Shown: piece by piece, positions 50,201 to 61,440 of the stretch | Numbering within the stretch: position 1 is the first letter of the stretch | How the letters are laid out: every line of letters starts with the position of its first letter | Assembly: GCF_001540865.1 (NCBI RefSeq) | Contig: NC_033633.1 | Span: forward strand, 2,402,514 to 2,466,513 | DNA: 64,000 nucleotides | Reading direction: 5' to 3' | Source of the DNA: Ananas comosus | Taxonomy: Eukaryota; Streptophyta; Magnoliopsida; Poales; Bromeliaceae | Position numbers and translations under genes: made by a program | The notes under the pieces: generated by a model | Told to the model about the DNA's origin: nothing | Databases searched by the model: none | The model's input: only the letters and a program-made list of their open reading frames with translations

Positions 50201-53200
50201 ATGAAAACACGTCGAGTACAAGTGTAAATAAAAATGATACATTTTTTGTTTTTGCAATTTAATGACTAGTTAGTCTTTTTCTATTAATTTTTATTTTATG
50301 TTTTCTCTTCATTATATTGACCCCACTAGTGAAAATTTCTAGATCCGCCACTAGTGGTTATTAATTATATATACACATTAGTTCACATTGAGAAATTACC
50401 ATAGCATTATGGATTTTGGGCCGGAAACGGGCCCAAAGATGACAATGCAAAAATTAGGCACGATCAAAGACTAATTAACTAGAAAGAATAGGAAACAAGT
50501 CACAATTTATTAAACATATGCCAATGGATATTGTCGACTATCATCGTAGTCATTTAATATGCCAATGGATATTGTTGACTATCATCATAGTCAAGCATTC
50601 ATTCTGCCAAAGAACTAGACTTCATTCCACCATATGGATTTCAACGCTATTATCAAATTGTGCCGTACATGCCTGCCATATTGTTCGAGTCGATAAGCTT
50701 GGGTAGTACATGCCAACATATAACAAGAGTCTGTGCAGAAGCATGCGACATGTTGTGCAATGCCGATGGCACACTAGCACTTGCTATGCCAGTGGCATTG
50801 GCAATTCTTGTCACATATAGCATATAATGGTGTATAATTGATAATTGATTGATTCGGGACTTAATTTAGGTAGAATTGTTTCCTTGTATGAACACGTGTA
50901 TTGTTTTACCAAATATTCCGATTCTGAGTTAGCTTCTCATGATTTCTTTCTACATAGAGAGGGCAATATGAATAAAATATGAGAAAGTGTATTTTCTAAA
51001 TTTTTTGTTCATTATTAGAACCAATCTATGTTCCTCTTCTTTCTTCTTGTTCATCATAGTCGGCAGTAAATCGACAAGCTACAACATAGCATTGCCCTTC
51101 TGCTCGAGACTTTTCCTTTGCAACACTATGAAATCATTTCTGCTCGAGCCACATTGTCAGCTTTTGTCACCAATGTACACCTCCTAGTAATTGTCCTCTG
51201 CCACCTCTACCTTGTGGCTGTCGAGGCACGCCACTTGATCCATATTATTACCACTACCAAGATTAATTTGGGTTCTCTTGTGACACCATCCATAACCGCA
51301 CAATGACACCACTAAGATTACCTTTATCACTGTCGACAAATCTCCATCATCTCCTTCGCTCTTCTCATAGCAACTAAAGATTCTTTCTATGATTTTCTTT
51401 TCTCATCCTTAATTAGCGGTCCACTTCCCGAAATTAACCCTTCCTTTTTTTTTTGCATCGCATAAAGCACTACTTGATATGTTTGTTCGACCTCCCAAAG
51501 TTGGCTTCGGCATTTGGACTGAAATTAGGCCCAATATTCCTTAGTTCTATTTTCTCAGAGAGATAGAGAGAGAGAGAGAAAGAGAGAGAGAGTTTTCTTC
51601 TTATTTGCATTCTTGGTGAAACTTTATACGATCCTCTTCGCCGATAATAGTTTCGTTTGTTCATAATCTTACTCAACTTGATGATAAGTTGGCAAGTATG
51701 AATTATTGATGTCTCTTAAAAGCTTCTATTTGGTAGTCTTGATCTTATCAGTCACATTGACAATATTGCAATATTGACTAATAAAGATATATCAACTAAC
51801 GGGCTCTTGCCAATCAATGTACCCACAGCATCATTCTTCTTTTGTGGATGTTGATATTAATATGCGGTTGGTGAACTTCACTCTTGCGCGAGAGATGTGG
51901 GTGCATTTTCAACATTTTTGAACAATCAAGTTATGCCAAATCTTTGACTGAGTTTCAAGAGTATCTCTAGCTCATCTGGGCTAGGAATTTTACGCCTTTA
52001 TGCAAACCCGATTGTGTCAAATTGTAGAGCTCACTCCACTTGTAGTTGTGCTGCAAAACAAAATCTAGTGCCTCAATAAGCAACGCCTCTTTCAATTTCT
52101 TATGCAGACACGACTTGAATTTGAAACCATGCGGGGTCAACTTCTTCATCAACTACCACTTCCAACACCAGATATAGCTTTGGTAAAGATTATTGCTGAA
52201 GAAACTCAACTTCGGATGATTAATTCATTTATACCTTCTCAACCAACTATAGTGGATGCAAGTGCAACATTCGTTCTCACTTTTGTAGTATTTTCACTCC
52301 CTATATACTCCCTCCTAGGGCTAGCAATCCAACTTGCTGTTTGTGAGCTAGGCAGCCAGCTCGCGTTCGGCTCAAAATAAGTTTGAGATTGATCGCTCGT
52401 TTAACGAGCTGAACACGAGCTGGGGTCAACTCACTCATGTTCGGCTTGATATAGCTCAAATATATATATAATACAAATTTCTACTATTTAAATTTTAGGC
52501 AAACCCAAATGTAAAGAGACCTATACTTTGTGAATTTTAATTATTAGATTAAGATTCTAATTTTCAAAGTAGGGATGACAATAAAAGTTGAGCCAACTCG
52601 TGTTCGGTTCGTTTAATAAATGAGCAAACACGACGAGCCGAACACAAACCAGCCCCGACTAGCTCGTGTTTGACTCATTGGCAGCCCTACTCCCTCCAGT
52701 ACATCTGGCCTCCAAGAAAAGGCAAGCAAAGTTTCTATAGTTCACGCCATTCAGAAATGGTGTACAATGATTGATTTGGGGCTTAATTTAGGTTCAAAAA
52801 TGTTTCCTTGTATGAACATATCTATTACCGGATTCCAATTCCCGTAACCTTGAATAGTCCACGACTTCCATCTATATGTAGATGACAAATGATGAATAAA
52901 ACGTGAGTAAAGCTACTTTCCAAATCTTTCGTTATCAGACACTACATGCCCTTTGAAACAATCCAATAATTTTTTTTTAAAAAAAAGAAGCATTTTAGCA
53001 ACTCTATGCCTCTAATATTTGGTTCTCACTTCTCATTGATACAGATAGGCAACCTAAATGCATTGCTGTTCCTTAAAAATGCACTATCTATATTTTGTTA
53101 CATAGGATAAAAGTTGGATAGAATAAAGTTTCCAAACACTTCAGTTAAAATAGCAATTTCCAAATATAGATATCTTATTGATAATATGTCTCTTTAGAAG

Positions 53201-55946
53201 TAAAATCCTGAACAAAGGACAAGTCCGCATTCAAATGTCTGTAATAATGTATTGAAGGGCATTGAACCAGGAAGGGCACTTAAAAAACACCTAAAATAAA
53301 TTGCACGTGAAAAACTATCAAGCAAAAAGACCAAAAGCCATGCCAGTAATAGAAAAAGATAGAATCATTACTGCGGAATAAGTGGTTTTCAAGACTGCCC
53401 CGGAACAGGAACTCGTAGACAAGCAGCCTGTGATCATCTTCGCAGCAATAACCGATCAACTTCACCAAATTAGGATGCCTTAGCTGCCCCAAAAAGTTAA
53501 CCTCTGTCTGATAAAACAAGAAATTAGTCAAATCTTAAGATTCATCACAAATTCATCACAGCCCAAGTACCAATGTTCTAAGTAACCCTACTAAGGTAAT
53601 ACTTCATATTTAAAACTAGACAGCAAGTTCAAATCCTAAGCCTCTGCAGCTCTGCGAACAAAACTTTTGAATGTCAAGTTAATAGCCTTCACAAATTAAA
53701 TGCTTGATAATGTCTAGTTTGTGCTATAACAAACAAAAAAAATCAATCATACCTGAAGATTACAAGAATATAATATACCAAGATTTAGAGAACTACAATA
53801 TCTTTTTGATAATTCATCACATTTGCCAGGAGAAATTAAGAAGTTCGACGAGAAATCAAACTTCCATTCATTATGAATAAGAAATCATCGGACAACTTTA
53901 TAGGATGTAACTATAACAAAGTATGCAAGTAAAATGTACCATCGGTAAAGAATAAATTTTGGGTCTCTACATGGAAAGAACAAAACATGGAAGTCAACTA
54001 TGACAAAGCCAAACAATGCATAAGGGTCCATTATACACAATCATGTGCAAGTAAGTCAACCAAACTCAGCAATGGAGCTTTCATGGAGAATTTTCTCCTA
54101 CCATAAATGGCAAGGAATACATGAAGAAATGTGAGCTTACAAGCCATTCTCGGTGCCCTTGATGACCATCCTTGTTGAGCACTTTGACGGCAACAGGAAG
54201 TGATTTGAGGCCAACCCTTACATTCTCATCTATGTATCCTTTATAGACAGTCCCGAAACCGCCCTCACCAAGAACATAATCTGGTCGAAAGCTCTTTGTG
54301 ATAGTCTCAAGCTCGAACAGTGTGAAGGCAATCACATTGGTGTATATAGAAATATTTCTTGTATCTTCAAAGTTCCGAAGGCTCGATGAGTCACTGATGT
54401 CCGAGAAGGTCCGGGTGTGCTTCTTCTCCGAAAGAGCATTTTTCCCAGGGAACATTTGAAGCTGCTGAACTGCAAGTAAGAAAATATGAAAGACAAGTTA
54501 ATCACTTCAGAAATTACAAAGAAGCCCAGAAGTAATGACAAAACTTTTAAGACATAAAATTGCTTCAAGTAAACATCATTCTTGAGTTCAAATTGTTGAT
54601 AATTAAGACGGTGCGAAAGAACTAAACATACGCAATTGTGTCAATAGAAATCCTGAATTCCCATATTTCAGCCATAATCCAAATATGTGATGTTTAGACA
54701 AATCAGATCTGCCAGATTGTTGCATGCAAATGAACAAAAAAAATTTCCAAACTAAACACCTGAAGAAAGGATTAAAATTTTACATAGCTCCTCCCATGAT
54801 ATAAGAACCCAGAACATAAGGAGGCCCAGATATTGAAAAAGAAAAGAAATATTAAAAAAAAATTAACATCAACACCAGAAAAGGACACAAAATGAAGAAC
54901 CACCAACAAAAATATCAATGTGAAAAGTGCAGAAACCAAATTAGGAAACAATTAAACCTACAACTCAAATTGTGGGGGAAAAAAGGAAAGGAAAAAAAAA
55001 AAAATCTCTAAACCTATCAGTCAAATGGTCTAACAAACAATCAAAAAACCAAGAAGAATAGGAGTAAGAGGACATAAAAAATTTAGGGAGGAAACCGAAT
55101 TAGGAAACCATCTAAACACCCAAAAATCAGATTTTGGACAAACCACATTCAAGAAAACGAAGCTTTCATTAAACCCACAAATCTACTGGGCACTAAATAA
55201 CAATTTCAACGAGGGAAAGGAAAGGGGAAAAAAAAAAAATAGAGTAAGAGGACATAAAAACTCGAGAACCAGCAACAAAACAATAATGTGAAAGGGGCAG
55301 AAACCAAATTAGGAATCCATCCCCACCACAAAATGAAACTTTGGACATAAACCCATATGAAAGAACAAACCTTTGATCTAAACCCCTCAACCTAATGGGC
55401 TCAACAACAACAATTAAAGGATGAAACAAAAAATCAAAAATCAAAAATCAAAAATCAACATCAAATAATAACAGGAGTAAGCAACAAAACAACAATGTGG
55501 AAAGGGCAGAAACCGAATTAAAAGACAATTCAAACCCTAAAAACAAATTTCGGACAAAACGCAATTGAAAGAGCAAAACTAATTCCATAATCAATAGGGC
55601 TAAACAACATCAATTCAAGAATGAAACGAAAAAAAAAAAAAAAAATCAAGACATCAAAAAATAACAGGAGTAAGCAACAAAACACCATTGCGCAAAGAGC
55701 AGAAACGGAGTTAGGAAACAATTCAAACCCCAAAATCGAATTTTGAACAAAACCCATTTGAAATAACAAATCCTCCAACAAATCCCCTCAATCAATTGTG
55801 CTCAACAACACCAACTCCAAGGACTAAACGAAAACAACAGCAACAACGAACCCCAGAATACGAGGGACCCAAATGCGAAACAATTACGCACCCTGCGAGT
55901 GAGCCGCGACCACGGCGTTCTCCTCCCTCGTTCCACAGTTTCCCAT
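44291..55946 (-). CDS. PBL8: Receptor-like cytoplasmic kinase VII (PBL8/RIPK type), six exons
   Basis: Exons: 55946-55892, 54469-54141, 53507-53372, 46456-46320, 46172-46049, 44754-44291; all introns are GT-AG, phases agree, and the product is 414 aa. The N-terminus [10 protein letters not shown] carries Gly2 for myristoylation and Cys4 for palmitoylation, so it should sit at the plasma membrane. Kinase domain: glycine loop GEGGFG (86-91), VAVK lysine (K114), helix-C Glu (about 130), catalytic VIYRDFK with Asp209, DFG (227-229), activation loop [21 protein letters not shown], then [16 protein letters not shown] and [20 protein letters not shown]. All catalytic residues are present, so it should be active. 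[20 protein letters not shown] before the loop and [20 protein letters not shown] are hallmarks of the AT5G01020 (PBL8) / RIPK group, whose members relay immune-receptor signals; RIPK phosphorylates RIN4. The exact orthology is inferred from memory. The divergent Ser/Thr-rich C-tail is typical. Intron 3 is 6.9 kb and full of transposons. Confidence 0.92.
48020..48090 (-). mobile_element. Truncated SINE fragment
   Basis: A T run, then AGTATACTATCTGCTTCATT and AAATGAACTAGGCAACAGAA, resembling the SINE tail region with substitutions. Confidence 0.4.
48431..48858 (+). mobile_element. Complete TRIM element, TSD CATAG
   Basis: Two 155-bp LTRs (48431-48585, 48704-48858) both run from TGTGACACCCCAATAATCCC to CGTTACA. 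Directly after the left LTR comes TGGTATCATAACC (48588-48600), close to the initiator-Met tRNA primer site TGGTATCAGAGC. Directly before the right LTR is a purine tract AATGGGGGGAG. A perfect 5-bp target duplication CATAG flanks it (48426-48430, 48859-48863). The internal region is only 118 bp with no coding capacity, so it depends on another element's proteins. Each LTR has a GGATATGTAAG / GGGTATATAAG TATA-like motif. Confidence 0.92.
49095..49255 (-). mobile_element. tRNA-derived SINE, reference copy
   Basis: On the minus strand the head has an A-box-like TGGCAAAGGGCTTGGTGG (49218-49235 complement) and a B-box GTTCGAATCC (49189-49198 complement), typical of RNA polymerase III internal promoters. 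The body follows, then the tail GGGTAGCGTGCTACCTATCT and a poly(A) seen as T run at 49095-49109. Flanking TTCATTC (49088-49094, 49256-49262) is a short target-site duplication. At least five long copies and several fragments exist in this window. Confidence 0.85.
49672..50352 (+). mobile_element. hAT deletion derivative with 8-bp TSD
   Basis: 681 bp flanked by AGTGGTTA (49664-49671, 50353-50360). Terminal inverted repeats contain TTGGCGGATCT at the left and its near complement AGATCCGCCACT at the right; the left end has two extra bases. It carries only the end of a transposase gene (see 49960-50160). Confidence 0.8.
49940..50160 (+). pseudogene. hAT transposase C-terminal dimerisation domain fragment
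   Basis: The plus-strand frame opening about 49966 includes [39 protein letters not shown] and DCLVTH, the conserved hAT C-terminal dimerisation segment seen in zinc-finger MYM/TTF-type plant hAT proteins. The catalytic core and DNA-binding part are absent, so it is a relic. It is not a host exon. Confidence 0.8.
50516..50594. repeat. Tandem duplication, two units of about 40 bp
   Basis: ATATGCCAATGGATATTGT followed by CGACTATCATCGTAGTCA occurs twice back to back with two changes; each unit has an internal palindrome GACTA..TAGTC. Confidence 0.8.
52102..52275 (+). pseudogene. Copia-type gag polyprotein fragment
   Basis: The frame reads [20 protein letters not shown] then [15 protein letters not shown], matching the plant copia gag region that typically reads LLHR-PLPTLD-A--EL-REETRL. 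Upstream (51880-52100) a stop-ridden continuation with AREMWVHFQ fits the same polyprotein, showing decay. Confidence 0.7.
52316..52689. mobile_element. hAT MITE, TSD CTCCCTCC
   Basis: 374 bp. Perfect 8-bp duplication CTCCCTCC (52308-52315, 52690-52697). Ends TAGGGCTAGCAATCCAA and complement of TAGGGCTGCCAATGAGT. The interior has many GAGCCGAACACGAGC-type words on both strands, characteristic of a widespread plant hAT MITE group. Confidence 0.9.
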
Positions 55947-56131
55947 CCTTCACACTCCCTCTCATCCTCCGCCCCCGCCCCCCCAAAGGAAGAAACAACG
56001 CACCTCACCTCCCTCCGCGCGCCGCCCCTTAGCCGCCGCGCCGTCCTCGGCGCAACCCCACCTCGGCGCTCGGCCTCATACGCCCCTCGGGGAACCAAAG
56101 CTGAGGGACAACAACAACACCCAATAGAGAT

Positions 56132-56174
<43 letters not shown>

Positions 56175-56537
56175 TGGGGGGAGGTGGGGAGTCGAGAGAG
56201 AAGGGAAAGGGACGAGTAAAAGAAGGGTTTTTTTTTTTCTCTTTTTTTTTACATGGGGTGGTTAAAACAATAAAAAAAAGAAAAACAAAGTAGTGGGTTT
56301 CTACAAGCCGCTTCTTTTGATTCCGCTTTTGCTTCTTTCTTTTTCACCGCCTCCACCAACACCACCTCCCAAAGATTCCCCCCCTCCCTCCCCTCCCCTC
56401 CCCTCCCCTGCTGCGCTTTAATTAAGGGCCAAGGAATTCTCCTGTGAGCGTGAGCAATGTGAACCCAAGTAGAGAGAGAAACAAGAGAGAGAGAGAGAGA
56501 GAGAGAGGATGGAGAGGGTGAGTGTGCTTGTGTGCGT

Positions 56538-56580
<43 letters not shown>

Positions 56581-56620
56581 GGTTAGGAGAAAAAAACATG
56601 TGAGCCTAATTACTAAATTG
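55947..56620 (-). promoter_or_regulatory. 5' leader and promoter region of the kinase gene
   Basis: GC-rich near the start codon (55947-56100), then (GA)n tracts at 56133-56172, 56483-56507 and 56540-56575, which read CT-rich on the gene strand. CT tracts are frequent in plant leaders and core promoters. No clear TATA box was found, so the start site is not placed. Confidence 0.4.
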
Positions 56621-56684
56621 CCCTCGCCTCTGTCCTTCAAAAAAAAAAGGCATTTATTGCCGGAGATTTGTGTATCTTACAAAA

Positions 56685-57021
56685 GGTTAATTGCATGCAG
56701 CTTTCCGTAAATACGTCGAATAGCGAATGTATCTTCACACAGTTTAACTTTTTATTTTTATCTCTGTATATTATTTTTTTACATTATTAAGTAAAATATA
56801 TTTTTTAAAATTTTTTTTATATAATTCTAACAGTTGAAATTTTTTTAGGAATATATTTGTAAGCATACAAAATATTATTTTACTTATCTGCTATTAAAAA
56901 ATAAGTATTGCTCTAATAATAACAAATTAGAGGGATAAATATAAATATCATTGAACTTTTGCTGGGATAAAAATGAAAAGTTAAACTTTGTAGTTTACAG
57001 AAAGCTGTATACAATTAACCC
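56685..57021. mobile_element. MITE with GGTTAATTG inverted ends
   Basis: 337 bp, left GGTTAATTGCATGCAGCTTT, right the complement of GGGTTAATTGTATACAGCTT. It is the better-preserved relative of 3419-3902. Non-coding. Confidence 0.7.
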
Positions 57022-57049
57022 TATCTTAAATGACAATAAAATAATATAT

Positions 57050-57190
57050 AGAGTACGGCTATAATACTACTAATAGCACCAAGTACTTTGTGCTACCAAA
57101 TTTTTCGCCATTAGATCTAGCTTTTTGATCATTTCCACCCCTTAAATCACTTTATTTCACCAACCATCTACTAAACCGAGAGTGTTTAGT
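57050..57190. repeat. Repeat family H fragment
   Basis: It shares CGGCTATAATACTA, GTACTTTGTGCTACCAAATT and CGCCATTAGATCTA with 57909-58139. Confidence 0.45.
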
Positions 57191-57266
57191 TGGGGAATAA
57201 GAAGTTATCCTCCCTTATATCCAAAGTTCCAAACACAAAAAAAAAGAGGTGAAACAGTTATCCCAC

Positions 57267-57693
57267 CACTATAATAGAATTAGATTATAAAGATACATTT
57301 TTGAAATATTTTTATGTAAGTGTCTTATTTATGCTAAAAAGTTTTTAAAAAATCTATTAAGATCTAAATATAAAGCTCAATCCAATTAAAAATAAAAAAT
57401 TTCATTACTCAACCAACCCCACCGAGTCAACTCGGCTCGATTACAAATAGAAAAGGTAAAAAAAAAAAAAGAAAAGTTGATTAGTTTGGCCGCGAGGATC
57501 TCACAGGAACCGTAGAAGGTTACGATTGCCATGTGTCTCTCTACCACAGGTCGCTGGAGGAGTGGGTGCCAAATATGAGGCGGCCCCACATATAGCAACA
57601 CTTTTAAAAAGTGTCGGTAAGTTAGCCAACAATACTTTTTTTGATATGTACCAATATTTAAAAGTGTCGTTATATATTATTTTTGTTGTAGTG
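57267..57693. mobile_element. CACTA-type MITE, TSD CAC
   Basis: 427 bp, CACTATAATAGAATTAGATT at the left and TTTTTGTTGTAGTG at the right, with perfect 3-bp duplication CAC (57264-57266, 57694-57696). It contains subterminal AGTGTCG repeats and an internal segment near 57495-57580 that is also present in 40086-40583. Confidence 0.85.
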
Positions 57694-57908
57694 CACCCCT
57701 TGTGTGGGAATAGCTGTTCCCGCTCCTATTTAATTTTTAAAATTTTTAAATTTTAAATTTTAAAAATTCATAATTTGTAATCTCAAAAATAAAATTTTAT
57801 AATTTTAAATTCTAAATTTTAAATTTTAACTTGATATTTTAAATTTTTTAAAATTTGATATTTTATATATTTAATTTTAATTTTAATTTTATATATATGT
57901 GTGTGTGT

Positions 57909-58137
57909 GAGTTCGGCTATTATATTATCGATAGTACCAAACTTTTGATACTATCGAATTTTCTACCGTTAGATCTATCCATTAATTATTTCCACCGATT
58001 AAATTATACTATTCAATCAACCACCCACTCAACCCTAAAGTACCACTATCCATCATTCTAACTATACATCTTTTCATTCCACAGTCAAAAATTCAATCGT
58101 ACCAAGTTCTTGGTACTATCATAGTTAGTTGCATAAT

Positions 58138-58139
<2 letters not shown>
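57909..58139. mobile_element. Small microsatellite-bounded MITE, family H
   Basis: Left GGCTATTATATTATCGATAG, right the complement of ACTATGATAGTACCAAGAAC. A GT tract bounds it on the left and a CT-TA tract on the right (58140-58172). Relatives at 57050-57190 and 61775-61965. Confidence 0.55.
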
Positions 58140-58171
<32 letters not shown>

Positions 58172-58527
58172 ATATTATAGTGTTAAACCTTAAAAAAGCT
58201 CTAAAAATGTATCTTATATATATGTAAATAGTTGATATTGCAAGGGGTAGATAAGTAAAAGATCCACACTAATGAGAAGTGGCTTCTTTTTATGGAGTCA
58301 AACTCCAACTTTAACTACCTAGCCGGAAAAATCCAAGGTAACGCTTATACATACACGTTAAGGGGCTGATACGTGGACTTAACATGTGAGGGCTCAAAAT
58401 AATAATAATAACAATAATAATGAGCCTCATTTATGCATGTGAATACATCTCAATTTAATTAATTAGGTGCTTTGATGAGCCCAAAAACATCAGCGACGAC
58501 TCTTCTTTGTTTGCTTAATAATTGTAA

Positions 58528-59043
58528 GGAAAAACTTCGAATACCCCCTTATGATTTCGTACTTTCTCACTTTAATATCTTGTGGTTTAAAGTATATCAA
58601 ATTAGTACTTTGTGGTTTCGTACTTTTTCACTTTAGTACTCTGTAGTTTAAAATGTATCAAGTTAGTACCCAATGGTTTCGCACCTTCTCACTTTAGTAC
58701 CCTGTGGTTTAATATTTTGTTAAATTATATACAAAAAACTTCAGATATCCTATCTAAGTTTATCGAATATTCATTTTAATACCCTTTAGTTTTAACTTTG
58801 TCACTGATTTAACGAAAAAAATACCCAAAAATAGATAATGAAAAAAGAAAAATGAAACCACAGAATACTAACTTGATATAAAAATGAAATCACAATGTAC
58901 TAACTTAATACACTTTAAACCACAAAGTACTAAAGTGAGAACGTGCGAAACTACAGGATACGTACTAACTTGATACATTTTAAACCGCAGAATACTAAAA
59001 TGAAAAATTGCGAAACTACAGGGGCAGTTTTTGAAGTTTTCCC
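58528..59043. mobile_element. Mutator-like MITE, family M, intact copy
   Basis: 516 bp with a perfect 9-bp target duplication TAATTGTAA (58519-58527, 59044-59052). Ends GGAAAAACTTCGAATACC and complement of GGGAAAACTTCAAAAACT. Both arms hold alternating TTTCGTACTTT and GTACTCTGTAGTTTAAA words, inverted between halves. Confidence 0.85.
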
Positions 59044-59052
59044 TAATTGTAA

Positions 59053-60900
59053 ACACTTAATAATTGGTTGCATTTTTTATGATTGTTTAGAGAAAAAAAA
59101 AATTGTGAATATTTTGCTTTCAACATCACTTTCAATTCAATCACCCTCATGATGTGAAGCAATATATGTTTACACATTAATCACATTATCTATATTTTTC
59201 AAAAATATGCATAAACAATTCTCGAAATGTTTGTTGTTTAGACAATTGTCAAATTATTAGCTCATAAGATGTTTTTAGAAAAAAAAAATGAAAAGGTAGA
59301 ATACTTTGTGATCTATTTAAAATTTAGGATTAATTATTCTTTAAGTACTTGTATTTAAGTGAAAATTTTTTCAAGATTTACAATTTGCTCATTCATCATA
59401 TACCCCTTCAAATCGTCATAACTTAATGAATCTATATATATCTCATTAAGTTACAGTTTGCACTATATACACACTTATTAATACCACATATTTTTGCATC
59501 ATATACCCCTTCAAATAACCATTAATTAATGAATCTATATCATTAAGTTACAATTTGCACTGTATATACACTTTCTAATATTACATATTTGCATATCCAT
59601 ATTCCGCAGCAGCACTTCAATCCATATTCCTGCTGAAAAAATTATATTTAGAAATGAATTAATAAAGGCAAAACTCACATTCGAAACTCAAAACGAATAA
59701 ATATTCTTAATTTGTCAAAAAAATCGGACAAATATTACTGACTTACTTTCTACTTGAATTTACTTTCCAGTTTGAGACATTTTTAGGATAAACTATATAT
59801 TTTTTATGCGTTTAAATGTTAAATATTTATATTTTATTAACTTAGTATATTACATTTTTCTTAATTCCAGCTTTTCAACTTTGAATTCCAATAACTGAGT
59901 CTTATCGAATTTATGCCGAATGCTTGAATCAAGATTAGAACCCAATGTTTAACATGTACATAGTTTACATTTGAGGAGGATATATTCAAATAAAATTACA
60001 ATTTATTTCATCTTTTATGTATTTACCTTACGTTAGCAAATAATTCGGTAAAAAAGTATGAAGCAGATAAATGAAAAAAAAAGTCTGAAAAATAATTAAT
60101 CAAAGAAGTTTAAAGTAAACAAATTGCATTAATTGTAGTGTTAGGTACTTTGTCATTTATTAATTAATTGAAAAAATCATTTCACCTCTATTTAAATTTC
60201 TTCTAACAGTTATGATTAATTTGTTCAAGTTCTAATATTACTTGTCCCCTTGTACACACATGGATATCACATCTAGCTTCATCTGTTAAATTCTCTATAT
60301 GTTTTTGAATTTGAAACCTAGATATTTAAGCAAATATATATTTAAAATTGTCTCTTCAAAGTATTCTCAATCTCAATTTTCGAAATTACACATTTCATCA
60401 ATTAAGCTTATATATATAATTATTTATTATACTCTATTTCATTTATTATGAGGTTTTAGAGACCTATGAACAACTTCGGAAAGAAATTGTTATATGCAAT
60501 GGAATAAGCAATACAAAACTAATCACCAAAGCAAAAAATAAATAAATAAATAGTGTATAATACAAAATTAGCAACTTTATTTTTAGATAGCTACATAAAA
60601 TTTAGTTTCTAATACATATTCAAAGTATTGTTAGATATATCTCAAAGTTTTTTAATTAATAAGCTTATTTTATTTTGCGGTCAGACTTTTTTCTTTTTAT
60701 TGAAAAGCTAATTAAATTGCAAGTCTATTTTAAATCTGCCGTTTGTCCCTTATTAGAGGCTACAAAATGTTATATATTTTGAAGTGTAGAGCTTGTGTAA
60801 GTAGGTAAATTGGATAAAATTCTTATTATTAACAATTATTAAGAAGAGAAAATATATATATCGGGCAGCAGATTGATTATCTACACATGTTGTAAATTTA
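59053..60900. other. AT-rich intergenic DNA
   Basis: No gene. A local repeat of TATACCCCTTCAAAT...CATTAAGTTACA occurs twice (59395-59470 and 59500-59575). Confidence 0.45.
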
Positions 60901-61440
60901 CACTTTCTGTACTATTTTGATGCGACAATTCTCGTCAGAAACAAAGTATTTACCGCTGACTTCTCCTTCGCAATCGCCCAAATTTTGAATTGAGAATTCT
61001 GTCGGAGGTTTTGCTGGGGATTTTAAAAGTTTCTATATAGGTTTCAAGACTAATGGCGCAAATGCTGAAAGATTAAGAGTCCTTCAGAGTTTCTAGAAGG
61101 ACAATAAGTATAGTCTTTTGGGAGCTTGTAGCCTCTCCTCTTTGTCTTATTGTTATGCACCATTTTGCGCCTTTTTGTTTGTAGCTTAGATGACAAGTAA
61201 CCTATATAAGGTTGTGGCCTCCACCCCGGGCTTCTCTTTAGAAAATCGATTGTAATCTCTATTTTTATCAATATATAATATTCCTCAAACTCTTGCCTCT
61301 CTTGTACTTAGTCTACAGCGAGTAGATCCTAAATAAGTAGATAGACAAACTTTGCTTATTTCGCGAAGGAAGGCGAGTGCCATACGGGCTAAACGAGCAA
61401 TTTCGCTTTGTCACCGACAGTTCTCTTTCTGTGAATTTTG
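60901..61440 (+). other. LTR-like or promoter-like segment
   Basis: Higher in GC than the surroundings and organised like a plant LTR: TATATAA at 61203-61209, then about 60 bp further ATCGATTGTAATCTC and an AT-rich TATCAATATATAAT stretch resembling a polyadenylation zone, then CTCTTGTACTTAG. No second copy, primer site or TG/CA ends could be paired, so a solo LTR is only a suggestion. Confidence 0.3.

Larger units (their letters stand above)
50815..52955 (+). mobile_element. Degenerate copia-like retroelement with LTR-like repeats
   Basis: Two direct repeats, about 50815-51020 and 52745-52955, share ATGGTGTA(T/C)AAT, TTAATTTAGGT, TGTTTCCTTGTATGAACA and a following AT-rich part, about 1.9 kb apart, consistent with decayed LTR pieces. 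Between them is a gag fragment (52102-52275). No pol domain was found. A hAT MITE (52316-52689) is inserted in it. Confidence 0.55.
46457..53371 (-). other. Intron 3 of the kinase gene, 6.9 kb, transposon-rich
   Basis: It separates the exon ending in ENHLFR (subdomain V) from the exon with LSWATRM (before the catalytic loop). It contains SINE pieces (48020-48090, 49095-49255), a complete TRIM (48431-48858), a hAT relic (49672-50352), a copia-like relic (about 50815-52955) and a hAT MITE (52316-52689). The other introns are 1422, 633, 147 and 1294 bp. Confidence 0.9.

Noticed and set aside
56249..56640. Ser/Leu-rich minus-strand frames upstream of the kinase
   Set aside because: Translations of CT microsatellites in the probable leader/promoter.
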